Assembly (NCBI RefSeq): GCF_018854015.1 | Contig: NZ_JAAXYO010000012.1 | Location: forward strand, 1-64,000 | DNA length: 64,000 bases | Direction: 5' to 3' | DNA from: Igneacidithiobacillus copahuensis | GTDB taxonomy: Bacteria; Pseudomonadota; Gammaproteobacteria; Acidithiobacillales; Acidithiobacillaceae | Shown here: piece after piece, positions 8,526 through 17,522 of the stretch | Numbering within the stretch: position 1 is the first letter of the stretch | Layout of the letters: every line of letters starts with the position of its first letter | The notes under the pieces: model-generated | Seen by the model: the letters and a program-made list of their open reading frames with translations, nothing else | Databases searched by the model: none | What the model was told of the DNA's origin: nothing | Made by a program: the position numbers and the translations under genes

Positions 8526-9755
8526 ATGGATGTCTCTTCCCTATCCCTGCAGCAGTTGCCCAACGGCGTATGCTTTCTGAGCGAGAGGGTTCCGGGTCGG
8601 CGGCAAGTGGCGATCTCCGTCACCGCCCTGCGCGGCAGCCGCCATCAGCAGGCAGAGGAAAATGGTTTTGCCCATCTCCTCGAGCATATGCTGTTCAAGG
8701 GAGCGAAGGGGCGTGACGCCTCGGCCATCAACCGTCTGGGTGAACGCCTGGGCGGTACGCTCAATGCCTTCACCGATCGCGAAACGGTCACCCTGCACCT
8801 GACCGTATTGGCAGAGGATCAGGCGGCGGGTCTCGACCTGCTTGCCGACCTGCTGCTGGAGCCCAGTCTGACGGCAGCAGACCTCGCCCTCGAGCGGACC
8901 GTGGTGGCGCAGGAAATTGCCATGGCGCAGGAGGACCTTGAGGATCATTTGCAGGAACTCGCGACCCAATCTTTCTGGGAAGAGGATCCGTTGGGCTGGC
9001 CGGTTCTGGGTAAGGCGAGCCTGGTACGTAGAGTCAGTGCCCGGCGCTTGCGCGACTTTCATCAGCATTATCTGGCGACTGCACCCATTGTGATCGTCGC
9101 GGTGGGTGCGCTGGATGCAGATTCTCTGGCAAGACAGGTGGAAAGCAGGTTTGCGTATCTGCCAGCGCGCCCTAAGGCCACTGCCCTGACGCTGCCCACG
9201 GCGAATTTTGCGACGCGGCAACGACGCTCCGCTCATGCCCGTCAGGCCCACCTGCTATGGATGGCCCAGGCGAGCGCCTTCGCAGATCGAAATCACCTGA
9301 TAGAGCTTTTCGCCAATCATATCCTCGGCGCGGGGATGGCGTCGCGTCTCTTTCAGGAGCTTCGCGAGCGCCGCGGACTCGCCTACCAGACCTATTCCCA
9401 GCTCGAGGCCCTGAGCGACACCGCGGAGTGGACTCTCTATGCGGCGGTGCCAGCAGATAAGCGTCGTGGTACCGAGAAGGCCATCGCCGGAATCCTCAAG
9501 GCTCTGATGGAGGATGGACCTAGCACTGAGGAAATGGATTGGAGTCGCGCCGGTCTGCGCAAGCAATGGCTGCTGGGTCAGGAGGATCTGGAAACGCGGA
9601 TGGCGCGACGGGTGCGCCAGCTTGCCCAGGGTGGAAGTCTGAAAAGTGAAGAAGAGATCCTCGACTCGATTCAACAGGTTTCCGCAGTGCAGGTACAGGA
9701 AGTTTTGGCGCGCGCCTGGGCCCAGCGCCTCGAATGGACCGTGCTCCCTGCCTGA
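8526..9755 (+). CDS. M16-family zinc metallopeptidase
   Basis: This belongs to the pitrilysin/insulinase-like M16 family found after pnp in several bacteria, often called a processing-peptidase-like protein. With the ATG at 8526 the product has 409 residues. The inverted zinc motif HLLEH is at His50-Glu53-His54, and a downstream ERTVVAQEI stretch (near 130) supplies the third-ligand region. The C-terminal half has the R-rich loop RERRGLAYQTYS typical of the paired M16 domain. A TTG 36 bases upstream could extend the N-terminus. The substrate is unknown. Confidence 0.88.
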   Translation: MDVSSLSLQQLPNGVCFLSERVPGRRQVAISVTALRGSRHQQAEENGFAHLLEHMLFKGAKGRDASAINRLGERLGGTLNAFTDRETVTLHLTVLAEDQAAGLDLLADLLLEPSLTAADLALERTVVAQEIAMAQEDLEDHLQELATQSFWEEDPLGWPVLGKASLVRRVSARRLRDFHQHYLATAPIVIVAVGALDADSLARQVESRFAYLPARPKATALTLPTANFATRQRRSAHARQAHLLWMAQASAFADRNHLIELFANHILGAGMASRLFQELRERRGLAYQTYSQLEALSDTAEWTLYAAVPADKRRGTEKAIAGILKALMEDGPSTEEMDWSRAGLRKQWLLGQEDLETRMARRVRQLAQGGSLKSEEEILDSIQQVSAVQVQEVLARAWAQRLEWTVLPA

Positions 9756-10502
9756 CTAGCGAAATCCATCTTTCCAGCGGCGTAAGGCGGCAAATACCTC
9801 GACGTCGGAGTCATTGCGGGCGCCGTGCGCGCGTGCGGCGCGGATTACGTCAGTTTCCCTGCAGCGGAGAAAGGGATTACTTTGTCGTTCTTCTTTTAAT
9901 GTAGAGGGCAGGCTCGGGTGATTTTGTTCGCGTAGCTGCGCTACCTGCTTTTTCCGTTCCGCGATCGTTGGGTTTTCCGGCTCGACCGCTGTGGCGAAGC
10001 GCAGATTGCTCTCGGTATATTCGTGGGCACAGCAGATCTGTGTGCTGTCAGGCAGGGCGGCAAGCTTCTGCAGGCTGCTGTACATCATCTGTGGATCGCC
10101 CTCAAAGATTCTTCCGCAGCCTGCCGCAAAGAGGGTGTCGCCGCAAAAGGCATGGTCCTGCCAGAGATAGGCGATGTGGTCCAGGGTATGCCCGGGTACT
10201 TCCAGCACCTGTATCGTCTCGCCATCGATCTCGAGCGAACCCTCGGCGACGGGGTGACTGAGCTGGGGAATCCGCGAACCGTGGCCGAAGACGGGAAGGT
10301 CATAGCGTTCTACCAGGGCCCTGACACCGCCGACATGGTCGGCATGGTGGTGGGTACAAAGGATGGCCGTAGGGCGGAGCTGCCGGGATTCCAGGTATTC
10401 CAGAACCGGCTGATCATCGCCGGGATCGACGATCCACAGGCCGTGAGGCGTGTGCACCAGATAGATGTAATTATCCTGGAAAGCGGGAATGAGGGTCAGC
10501 AT
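9756..10502 (-). CDS. gloB: Hydroxyacylglutathione hydrolase (glyoxalase II)
   Basis: Glyoxalase II hydrolyses S-D-lactoylglutathione to D-lactate and glutathione, the second step of methylglyoxal detoxification. The 248-residue metallo-beta-lactamase-fold protein has the binuclear metal motif THHHADHVGG near residue 50, a GHTLDHIAYL segment, CGDTLF and CAHEYTESNLRFA. It converges with the M16 gene with no spacer and is divergent from the methyltransferase gene. A glyoxalase I gene lies 2 kb away at 12488. Confidence 0.94.
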   Translation of the reverse strand: MLTLIPAFQDNYIYLVHTPHGLWIVDPGDDQPVLEYLESRQLRPTAILCTHHHADHVGGVRALVERYDLPVFGHGSRIPQLSHPVAEGSLEIDGETIQVLEVPGHTLDHIAYLWQDHAFCGDTLFAAGCGRIFEGDPQMMYSSLQKLAALPDSTQICCAHEYTESNLRFATAVEPENPTIAERKKQVAQLREQNHPSLPSTLKEERQSNPFLRCRETDVIRAARAHGARNDSDVEVFAALRRWKDGFR

Positions 10503-10563
10503 ATAGGCTCCTGCTCCTGATCAAGGTAACATGCAGTCATGATCAGAACACAGCCCGTTCCTC

Positions 10564-11334
10564 ATGCCTAGGGGGGTCGTTCCTTCTTCCCTGCGACAAC
10601 GGCGGGCAGCGCGCTGGTGGACGGGTCGCAGTGGGCGCCTGTTGCTGGAGCGTGCCAGCGAAATCCTGCCGCCCTGGATCGAGCGTTTGCATGCGGATAC
10701 CGTGCTGCAGCTGGGGCAGCCGGTCTTCTGGAACCCCCTGGAGTCAGACAGATCTTGGGTTTTGCTCAATGACGGTTTTGTCTGTGCTGCAGATGGCTAT
10801 CTCCAGGTTTATGGCCGTTGTGATGCACTACCTTTCGCTGATCTGCGTTTCGACCTGGTGCTGGTTCCTTTTTGTCTGACCCGCATGTCCGATACCCGAC
10901 GCATTCTGGAGGAGTGCTGGCGCGTGTTGCGGCCGGAAGGCCACGTTCTGATCATGGATTTCAATCCGAGCGGGAGCCTTGGAATGCTGCGGCGCTGGCA
11001 CCTCTGGCGTCGCGATCGCGGCTGGCCCTGGCGCGAGCCTTTTTTACCGCTGACGCAACTGCGTCGCTTGCTGGAGGAAATCGGTTTTGGTCTGCGCCAA
11101 GGACGCTATTTCCAGTATACCGTTCCAGGATTTGGGCATAGCGCCCAATGGCTGGAGTTGGTTGGCGATCGCTGGTGGCCGGCGGGGGCCAATGCTTATA
11201 TCCTGCTGGCGCAGAAGCGCGAGAATAGCCCCACCCTGGTGGGCCTGCTGCCCGCGCGTCAAAAGAAGCGGCGGCCGAAGTTGGCAACGGCAACGGCCAA
11301 TCTGCAATGTTCTGGGGAGTCTAATGGAGACTGA
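10564..11334 (+). CDS. SAM-dependent methyltransferase, YafS-like
   Basis: The 256-residue protein has a class I methyltransferase fold, with the ADLRFDLVLVPFCLTRMSD-type motif II region and LEECWRVLRPEGHVLIMDFNP (motif III) near 115-140. In E. coli the gene between gloB and rnhA is the methyltransferase yafS, so the position supports the assignment. Motif I is weakly preserved (DTVLQLGQPVFWN), so the SAM pocket may be unusual. The substrate is not known. It overlaps the rnhA start by 11 bases. Confidence 0.82.
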   Translation: MPRGVVPSSLRQRRAARWWTGRSGRLLLERASEILPPWIERLHADTVLQLGQPVFWNPLESDRSWVLLNDGFVCAADGYLQVYGRCDALPFADLRFDLVLVPFCLTRMSDTRRILEECWRVLRPEGHVLIMDFNPSGSLGMLRRWHLWRRDRGWPWREPFLPLTQLRRLLEEIGFGLRQGRYFQYTVPGFGHSAQWLELVGDRWWPAGANAYILLAQKRENSPTLVGLLPARQKKRRPKLATATANLQCSGESNGD

Positions 11335-11803
11335 ATCCACCCTGCGCCTGATTACCGATGGCGCCTGCCGGGGGAACCCGGGCCCCGGTGCCTGGGGTGC
11401 CTGGCTGCGCCAAAGCGAGCATGAGCGCGTGTTGTGGGGCTATGCGCCGCAGACCACCAATAATCGCATGGAGCTGGACGCGGCAGTGCAGGGTCTGCAG
11501 GCACTGAAACGACCGAGCCAGATATTGGTGCGCTCGGATTCGCAGTACCTGATCAAGGGTATGACCGAGTGGCTGGCGGGCTGGCAAAAGCGGGGCTGGC
11601 GTTCCGCAGGGGGCGCAGCAGTGAAGAATCAGGAACTCTGGCAGGCACTCGCGAGTTTGGCGCAGACTCACCAGATACGCTGGGAATGGGTGCGGGGGCA
11701 TGCGGGTGACGTGGAAAATGAGGCGGTCGATGCCCTGATCAATCGGGTATTGGATCGCTTCGCCGGAGCTGTACAAGAAGCGAGTGGAGAGGGGTGGCTA
11801 TGA
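11324..11803 (+). CDS. rnhA: Ribonuclease HI
   Basis: RNase HI degrades the RNA strand of RNA-DNA hybrids. The 159-residue product has ITDGACRGNPGPGAW with the first catalytic Asp (about 12), the NNRMELDAAVQGL glutamate, the VRSDSQYLIKG Asp and the RGHAGDVENEAVD His/Asp region. The ATG at 11324 is preceded by GGGGAG inside the methyltransferase gene. The stop overlaps the dnaQ start by ATGA, and rnhA next to dnaQ is a conserved gammaproteobacterial arrangement. Confidence 0.96.
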   Translation: METESTLRLITDGACRGNPGPGAWGAWLRQSEHERVLWGYAPQTTNNRMELDAAVQGLQALKRPSQILVRSDSQYLIKGMTEWLAGWQKRGWRSAGGAAVKNQELWQALASLAQTHQIRWEWVRGHAGDVENEAVDALINRVLDRFAGAVQEASGEGWL

Positions 11804-12480
11804 GACAGATCGTCCTGGATACGGAAACCACGGGTCTGGACCCCAGCAAAGGGCATCGTGTCATCGAGATTGGTGCTGTGGAGATCATCGACCGTCGTCT
11901 GACTGGCAACAACTTTCATGTCTATCTCAATCCCGAGCGTCCATGCGATCCCGATGCGGTACGCATTCACGGTTTGACCGATGAGTTTTTGCAGGACAAG
12001 CCGCTCTTTGCCGATCTGGCGGAGGACTTTCTGGCCTATCTGGGGAGCGATGAGCTGATCATCCACAACGCACCTTTCGATATCGGCTTTTTGTCCGCCG
12101 AGCTTGGACTCGTGCAGCGTAGCAAATTGCAGAATCCGGTCATCGACACCCTCGTAGAGGCCCGACGCCGCTTCCCAGGGCAGAAAAATGATCTCGATAC
12201 CCTTTGCCGACGCTACGCTGTCGACAACAGCCAGCGCAGCCTGCATGGTGCTCTGCTGGACTGTGAATTGTTGGCAGAGGTGTATCTGGCCATGAGCGGT
12301 GGTCAGGTGGATATGGGCCTGATGGATGCTGCGCCAACCGACGCGACGGGCAAGGGCCGCAGTCTCCCCGCAGTGCGGCCGCAAGGGCGGCTGCGAGTCA
12401 TCTCCGCCTCGCCCGAGGAAAAAGCGGCGCACGCTGCCTATCTGGCAGGGATGGGCAACGCCCTGTGGGAGAAGGTCTAG
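11800..12480 (+). CDS. dnaQ: DNA polymerase III epsilon subunit (proofreading 3'-5' exonuclease)
   Basis: Epsilon is the proofreading exonuclease of the replicative polymerase. The 226-residue protein has the DEDDh exonuclease motifs in order: VLDTETTGLD at the N-terminus, HNAPFDIGF near 90, and HGALLDCELLAEVY near 150. The C-terminal tail would bind the alpha subunit. The start ATG at 11800 overlaps the rnhA stop, with GGAGAGG just upstream. Confidence 0.96.
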   Translation: MRQIVLDTETTGLDPSKGHRVIEIGAVEIIDRRLTGNNFHVYLNPERPCDPDAVRIHGLTDEFLQDKPLFADLAEDFLAYLGSDELIIHNAPFDIGFLSAELGLVQRSKLQNPVIDTLVEARRRFPGQKNDLDTLCRRYAVDNSQRSLHGALLDCELLAEVYLAMSGGQVDMGLMDAAPTDATGKGRSLPAVRPQGRLRVISASPEEKAAHAAYLAGMGNALWEKV

Positions 12481-12487
12481 TGCTCTC

Positions 12488-12871
12488 TCACTTGCGCTCG
12501 ATGAGTTCGATGCGGTAGCCGTCGGGGTCCTCGACAAAGGCGATGACCGTCGTGCCGTGTTTCATCGGGCCAGCCTCGCGCAGCACCTTGCCACCGCGTG
12601 TCCGAATTTGCGCGCAGGCAGCGGTAGCATCGTCCACCGCGATGGCGATATGCCCAAAGGCATCGCCAAGCTCGTAGCTGTCGACGCCCCAGTTGTAGGT
12701 GAGTTCGATAACGGCACCCTGGTCTTCTTCTTCGTAACCGACAAAGGCGAGGGTGAACTTGCCCTCGGGGTAATCCTTGCGACGCAGAACGCGCATCCCC
12801 AACACTTCGGTGTAGAAGGCCAGAGAGCGGTCGAGATCGCCAACTCGTAACATGGTATGCAAAATGCGCAT
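12488..12871 (-). CDS. gloA: Lactoylglutathione lyase (glyoxalase I)
   Basis: Glyoxalase I isomerises the hemithioacetal of methylglyoxal and glutathione to S-D-lactoylglutathione. The 127-residue length is typical of the short bacterial nickel-type enzyme. The four metal ligands are visible: His5 in ILHTMLRV, Glu in AVIELTYNWG, His in GHIAIAV and Glu in GYRIELIE. It is transcribed just downstream of argG on the same strand, with a ten-base gap. With gloB at 9756 it forms the full glyoxalase pathway. Confidence 0.95.
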   Translation of the reverse strand: MRILHTMLRVGDLDRSLAFYTEVLGMRVLRRKDYPEGKFTLAFVGYEEEDQGAVIELTYNWGVDSYELGDAFGHIAIAVDDATAACAQIRTRGGKVLREAGPMKHGTTVIAFVEDPDGYRIELIERK

Positions 12872-12880
12872 GGGATCCTC

Positions 12881-14080
12881 CTAGCCTTGCAGGCGTTTTT
12901 CAATGCGCAGGCGCAGGGCGTTGAGCTTGATGAAGCCCTCGGCATCCTGCTGGTGATAGGCACCGGCATCGTCCTCGAAGGTGGCGATACGCGGATCGAA
13001 GAGACTTTGCTCGGATTTGCGGCCGACAACGGTGCAGGCACCCTTGTAAAGCTTAAGGCGCACTACACCGGAGACCAGGCGCTGGGTCTGGTCGATGAGG
13101 GATTGCAGGGCGCGGCGCTCCGGGCTCCACCAGTAGCCATTATAGATGATGCTGGCATAGCGTGGCATGAGCTCATCCTTGAGATGTGCGGCTTCGCGAT
13201 CCAGGGTAATGGATTCGATGGCACGGTGCGCACGGAGCAGAATGGTGCCGCCGGGGGTTTCGTAGCAGCCGCGAGATTTCATGCCCACATAGCGGTTCTC
13301 GACGATGTCGAGACGACCGATGCCATGTTCACCACCAATGGTGTTGAGGTGGGCGAGGAGGGCGGCAGGGGGCAGGGCCTCGCCATCGATGGCGATCGGA
13401 TCGCCATGGGCAAACTGAATTTCGATATAGCGCGGCTGGTCCGGGGCCTTCTCCGGTGCCGTGGTCCAGCGCCACATGGATTCCTCGGCCTCGGCCCAGG
13501 GGTCTTCCAGAATCCCGCCCTCGTAAGAGATGTGCAGTAGATTGGCGTCCATGGAATAGGGTGATTTCTTGCCATGCCGTTCGATGGGAATGCCATGTTG
13601 CTCGGCATAGGCCAGAAGCTTTTCCCGCGAGGTCAGGTCCCACTCCCGCCACGGGGCAATCACGCGGATTTTGGGGTCGAGGGCGTAGGCGCCGAGCTCG
13701 AAACGCACCTGATCGTTGCCCTTGCCAGTGGCGCCGTGGGCGACGGCATCGGCGCCCACCTCGGCGGCGATCTCTACCATCCGCTTGGCGATCAGCGGGC
13801 GCGCAATGGAGGTGCCAAGCAGGTACTCTCCTTCGTAGATCGTGTTGGCGCGAAACATGGGAAAGACATAGTCACGCACGAACTCCTGCCGCAGATCGTC
13901 GATGAATATCTCCTTCGCACCGAGCCGGGTTGCTTTGGCACGCGCCGGCTCCAGCTCCTCGCCCTGACCGATATCGGCAGTGAAGGTAACGACATCGCAC
14001 TGGTAGTGATCCTGCAACCACTTGAGGATGACGGAAGTATCCAGTCCACCGGAATAGGCGAGTACGACTTTCTTTACCAT
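12881..14080 (-). CDS. argG: Argininosuccinate synthase
   Basis: ArgG condenses citrulline and aspartate using ATP in arginine biosynthesis. The 399-residue protein starts with MVKKVVLAYSGGLDTS, which holds the ATP pyrophosphatase P-loop-like motif SGGLDTS, and contains HGATGKGNDQVRFE and SPYSMDANLLHISYEGG. GGAG lies upstream of the ATG at 14080. The open frame extends further upstream, but that part is antisense-like argF sequence. It is the last of the lysC-argD-argF-argG run. Confidence 0.97.
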   Translation of the reverse strand: MVKKVVLAYSGGLDTSVILKWLQDHYQCDVVTFTADIGQGEELEPARAKATRLGAKEIFIDDLRQEFVRDYVFPMFRANTIYEGEYLLGTSIARPLIAKRMVEIAAEVGADAVAHGATGKGNDQVRFELGAYALDPKIRVIAPWREWDLTSREKLLAYAEQHGIPIERHGKKSPYSMDANLLHISYEGGILEDPWAEAEESMWRWTTAPEKAPDQPRYIEIQFAHGDPIAIDGEALPPAALLAHLNTIGGEHGIGRLDIVENRYVGMKSRGCYETPGGTILLRAHRAIESITLDREAAHLKDELMPRYASIIYNGYWWSPERRALQSLIDQTQRLVSGVVRLKLYKGACTVVGRKSEQSLFDPRIATFEDDAGAYHQQDAEGFIKLNALRLRIEKRLQG

Positions 14081-14082
14081 AA

Positions 14083-15018
14083 TCAGACTCCTTGTTCGGC
14101 CAGGGGCCCAAAGCCCGCCAAAAATTCCATCAGTGCCTTTTGCGCGTGCAAGCGATTCTCCGCCTCCTCCCAGACCAGAGAGTGCGGTCCATCGATGACC
14201 TCCGCCGTTACTTCCTCGCCGCGGTGGGCGGGCAGGCAGTGCATGAACACGGCCCCGCTCCGCGCCTGAGAAAAGAGCGCGGCATTGACCTGGAAGGGCG
14301 CAAAGAGGGCGCGGCGCTCGGCATTTTCGGCCTCCTGTCCCATGCTGGTCCAGACGTCGGTGACGACCAGATCGACCCCGGCGACGGCGGCGCGGGCGTC
14401 GCCGAAAATTTGCGTATGACTGCCATTTTCCCGTTCTGCATCGGCACTGGGCTGGAAACCCTCGGGCGCGGCAATCCGTAATTCGAAGTCGAGAAGCTGT
14501 GCTGCCTCCATCCACGAGCGCGCCATGTTGTTGGCACCATCACCGATGAAAGCGATCTTCCGGCCGGACAATCCGCCCCAGAGCTCCTGCGCCGTCATCA
14601 GGTCGGCGAGGAGCTGGCAGGGATGATGGTCGTCCGACAAGCCGTTGATGACTGGTACCCGGCTGGCGCTGGCGAAGGTCTCGAGGCCAGCATGGGAGAA
14701 GGTGCGGATCATGATCAGATCGACCATGCGCGACAGCACCCGAGCGGTGTCTTCAATGCTTTCGCCGCGCCCCAGTTGCGTGTCGCGGGGGGAGAGGAAC
14801 AGGGCATGCCCCCCCAATTGCGCCATGCCGGTTTCAAAGGAAACCCGGGTGCGGGTGGAGGATTTTTCAAAAATCATCGCCAGGGTGCGCTGGGCGAAAG
14901 GGGTGTACTGCTCGCCAGCGCGCAGCATGCGCTTCAGCTCGATAGCGCGCGCGAGCAGGCCCTGGAGTTCGGTAGGGGAGAGATCCTGCAGGCGCAGGAA
15001 GTGGCGCACTGATTTCAT
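14083..15018 (-). CDS. argF: Ornithine carbamoyltransferase
   Basis: ArgF makes citrulline from ornithine and carbamoyl phosphate. The 311-residue protein carries the carbamoyl-phosphate motif STRTR (54-58), the ornithine-side HCLPAHRGEEV motif near 265 and the NGLSDDHHPCQLLADL segment. It lies two bases upstream of argG and overlaps argD by four bases, so the genes are almost certainly translated from one message. Confidence 0.97.
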   Translation of the reverse strand: MKSVRHFLRLQDLSPTELQGLLARAIELKRMLRAGEQYTPFAQRTLAMIFEKSSTRTRVSFETGMAQLGGHALFLSPRDTQLGRGESIEDTARVLSRMVDLIMIRTFSHAGLETFASASRVPVINGLSDDHHPCQLLADLMTAQELWGGLSGRKIAFIGDGANNMARSWMEAAQLLDFELRIAAPEGFQPSADAERENGSHTQIFGDARAAVAGVDLVVTDVWTSMGQEAENAERRALFAPFQVNAALFSQARSGAVFMHCLPAHRGEEVTAEVIDGPHSLVWEEAENRLHAQKALMEFLAGFGPLAEQGV

Positions 15019-16181
15019 ACTTCCTCCTGCAGAAGCTTGGCCAGGGTATCGATGAGCAGATCGATCTCGGCAGGTCCGAAGATGAGGGGCGGCAGCAGAC
15101 GGATTACCCGTCCGGCCGTCACATTGAGCAGGACACCGGCGTCCAGGGCGCGGCGCACGAAATCCTTGGGTTCCTGGCGCAGGACGATGCCGACCATCAG
15201 ACCCAGGCCGCGTACTTCCTCCACCCCTGGGTGTCCATGGAAACGCTCGCGCAACCGACCTTGTAGGAGCTCCCCCATGGCCGCGGCATGCGCGGGGAGG
15301 TCTTCCGCTTCCATGGTCCGTAACACCGCGCGGGCGGCGGCGCAGACCAGGGGGCCGCCACCAAAGGTACTGCCGTGCTTGCCCGGGCCGAAGAGATCGG
15401 CGGCCGCCTGGCGGGCGACGATAGCGCCAATGGGAACGCCATTGCCCAAGCCCTTGGCCAGGCAGAGTACATCGGGCAGCAGGCCTTCCTCATGCTGAAA
15501 GGCGAAATAACGTCCGCTGCGGCCGATGCCGGTCTGCACTTCGTCGCAGAGCAGGAGGGCTTGGTGTTCGTCGCAGAGGGCGCGCAGCCCGCGCAAAAAA
15601 CTGGCAGGGGCAGGGCGTACCCCGCCTTCGCCCTGTACCGGTTCGACGAGTACGGCGACGATATCGGGATCGGCGCTGAGCATGCCCCGCACCGTTACCA
15701 GATCGCCGTACGGGGCGCGCACGAACCCCGCCACCAACGGAGTGAAGCCTTCCTGAATCTTGCGATTGCCGGTAGCGGTGAGCGCCGCCAGGGTGCGACC
15801 ATGGAAAGACTGGGTAAAGACCAGGATCTTGGGTTCGGCAATACCGCGCGCATGGCCATGCAGGCGGGCGAGCTTGATGGCGGCTTCGTTGGCCTCGGCG
15901 CCACTGTTGCAGAAGAGGACGGCATCGAGGCCACTCAGGCGACACAGGTCATCGCTCAGGGCCGCCTGTTCGGGGATCTGATACAGATTGGAGGTATGCA
16001 GGAGCTTGCCGGCCTGTTCCTGCAAGGCGGTGGTCACCGCCGGGTGGCTATGGCCCAGGCCGCAGACTGCAATCCCCGCCAGGGCATCGAGGTACTTGCG
16101 CCCGGATTCATCGTAGAGCCACACCCCCTCACCGCGTACGAAGGCGACGGGCAGGCGCGCGTAGTTATTCATCAATGCCAT
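15015..16181 (-). CDS. argD: Acetylornithine aminotransferase
   Basis: ArgD is a class III PLP-dependent aminotransferase that forms N-acetylornithine, and it may also serve as succinyldiaminopimelate aminotransferase in lysine synthesis. The 388-residue protein has the FCNSGAEANEAAIKLAR motif, LLCDEVQTGIGRSG and the PLP lysine in LCLAKGLGNGVPIGA (about 240). The dual role would fit its place between lysC and argF, since aspartokinase feeds lysine synthesis. It overlaps argF by four bases and touches lysC through a TGATG junction. Confidence 0.96.
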   Translation of the reverse strand: MALMNNYARLPVAFVRGEGVWLYDESGRKYLDALAGIAVCGLGHSHPAVTTALQEQAGKLLHTSNLYQIPEQAALSDDLCRLSGLDAVLFCNSGAEANEAAIKLARLHGHARGIAEPKILVFTQSFHGRTLAALTATGNRKIQEGFTPLVAGFVRAPYGDLVTVRGMLSADPDIVAVLVEPVQGEGGVRPAPASFLRGLRALCDEHQALLLCDEVQTGIGRSGRYFAFQHEEGLLPDVLCLAKGLGNGVPIGAIVARQAAADLFGPGKHGSTFGGGPLVCAAARAVLRTMEAEDLPAHAAAMGELLQGRLRERFHGHPGVEEVRGLGLMVGIVLRQEPKDFVRRALDAGVLLNVTAGRVIRLLPPLIFGPAEIDLLIDTLAKLLQEEV

Positions 16182-17404
16182 CAGGATGCCGCCTTTTCCA
16201 GACCAAATGCGCCATGCAAGGCGCGCACGGCGAGCTCCAGATATTTTTCGGCGATGACCACCGAGATCTTGATTTCCGAGGTGGAAATCATCTGAATGTT
16301 GATGTTTTCCTGGGCCAGGGCAGCAAACATGCTGGCGGCGATGCCGGCGTGGGAGCGCATGCCTACTCCCACCGCCGACACCTTGACGATGCCGGTGTCG
16401 CCGCGCACATCTTCGGCGCCCAGTTCGTGGGCAACGTCGCGCAGAATGCCCATGGCGCGCTCGAAGTCGTTGCGCTCGACGGTAAAGGTGAAGTCGGTTT
16501 TTCCGTCCTCAGAGATGTTTTGCAGAATCACATCAACGTTGATGTTGGCCGCCGAGATCGGACCGAGGATGGCAGAGGCGATGCCCGGACGATCGGGAAC
16601 GGCGACGACGGTGATCTTGGCCTCATTGCGGGAGAAGGCGATACCCGATACGCGGGGGGCTTCCATACAGTTTTCCTCACTGGTAACAAGGGTGCCGGGG
16701 CCATTGGCAAACGAAGAAAGCACGCGCACCGGCACCCGGTAATTCATGGCAAATTCTACCGAACGGGTCTGCAGGACCTTGGCGCCGAGACTCGCCATTT
16801 CCAGCATCTCCTCGTAGGTGATGCGGTCCAGGCGGCGGGCCTTGCTTTCCACCCGCGGATCGGTGGTGTAGATGCCGTCGACGTCGGTGTAGATGGCGCA
16901 TTCATCGGCCTGTAGAGCAGCGGCCAGTGCGACGGCGGTGGTATCCGAACCGCCCCGCCCGAGGGTGGTGATGTCACCGTGCGGATTGATGCCCTGAAAC
17001 CCGGCGACGATGACCACCTGCCCGGCGGCCAGGGCGGAGCGCAGACGGGTGCCGTCGATGCGTTCGATGCGCGCCTTGTTGTGCGCGCTGTCGGTCTCGA
17101 TGGGTACCTGGCTGCCGGTGAGCGAAACCGCCGCTTGTCCCTTGCGGTGCAAGGCCATCGCCAGCAGCGCGATGGTGACCTGCTCGCCGGTACTGAGCAG
17201 GGTATCGAGCTCGCGGGGATGCGGCTGCGAATCGATCTCGCGCGCGAGCTTGAGCAGGCGGTCGGTCTCGCCCGACATCGCCGACACGACCACTACCACA
17301 TCGTGCCCAGCGGCCCGTGTCGCCAATACCCGATCTGCTACAGCCTGAATCCGTTCGATGTTGCCGACGGAAGTGCCGCCGAATTTCTGTACGATGAGCG
17401 CCAT
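16181..17404 (-). CDS. lysC: Aspartate kinase
   Basis: Aspartokinase phosphorylates aspartate, the first step toward lysine, threonine, methionine and diaminopimelate. The 407-residue protein begins with MALIVQKFGGTSVGN, has GRGGSDTTAVALAAAL and TDVDGIYTTDPR in the kinase domain, and two C-terminal ACT domains (about 265-407) for feedback control. Its length and form match the lone alpha-subunit type of proteobacteria. It is first in the lysC-argD-argF-argG run and divergent from the LysR gene. Confidence 0.96.
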   Translation of the reverse strand: MALIVQKFGGTSVGNIERIQAVADRVLATRAAGHDVVVVVSAMSGETDRLLKLAREIDSQPHPRELDTLLSTGEQVTIALLAMALHRKGQAAVSLTGSQVPIETDSAHNKARIERIDGTRLRSALAAGQVVIVAGFQGINPHGDITTLGRGGSDTTAVALAAALQADECAIYTDVDGIYTTDPRVESKARRLDRITYEEMLEMASLGAKVLQTRSVEFAMNYRVPVRVLSSFANGPGTLVTSEENCMEAPRVSGIAFSRNEAKITVVAVPDRPGIASAILGPISAANINVDVILQNISEDGKTDFTFTVERNDFERAMGILRDVAHELGAEDVRGDTGIVKVSAVGVGMRSHAGIAASMFAALAQENINIQMISTSEIKISVVIAEKYLELAVRALHGAFGLEKAAS

Positions 17405-17522
17405 AATCTGAGGAATGCCGTCAAAGGGCGAATGATAAAGGCAGATTTCCGGGCTGTATAGGGTGATGCGTTTGACTGGTAGCGATCCGGACCGCGGATT
17501 TCTGTGCTAAGGTAATCCTACC

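Noticed and set aside
14081..14515. N-terminal extension of argG, suggesting a fusion
   Set aside because: The extension overlaps argF out of frame and looks antisense-like, while the family start MVKKVVLAYSGG lies at 14080 with a ribosome-binding site.
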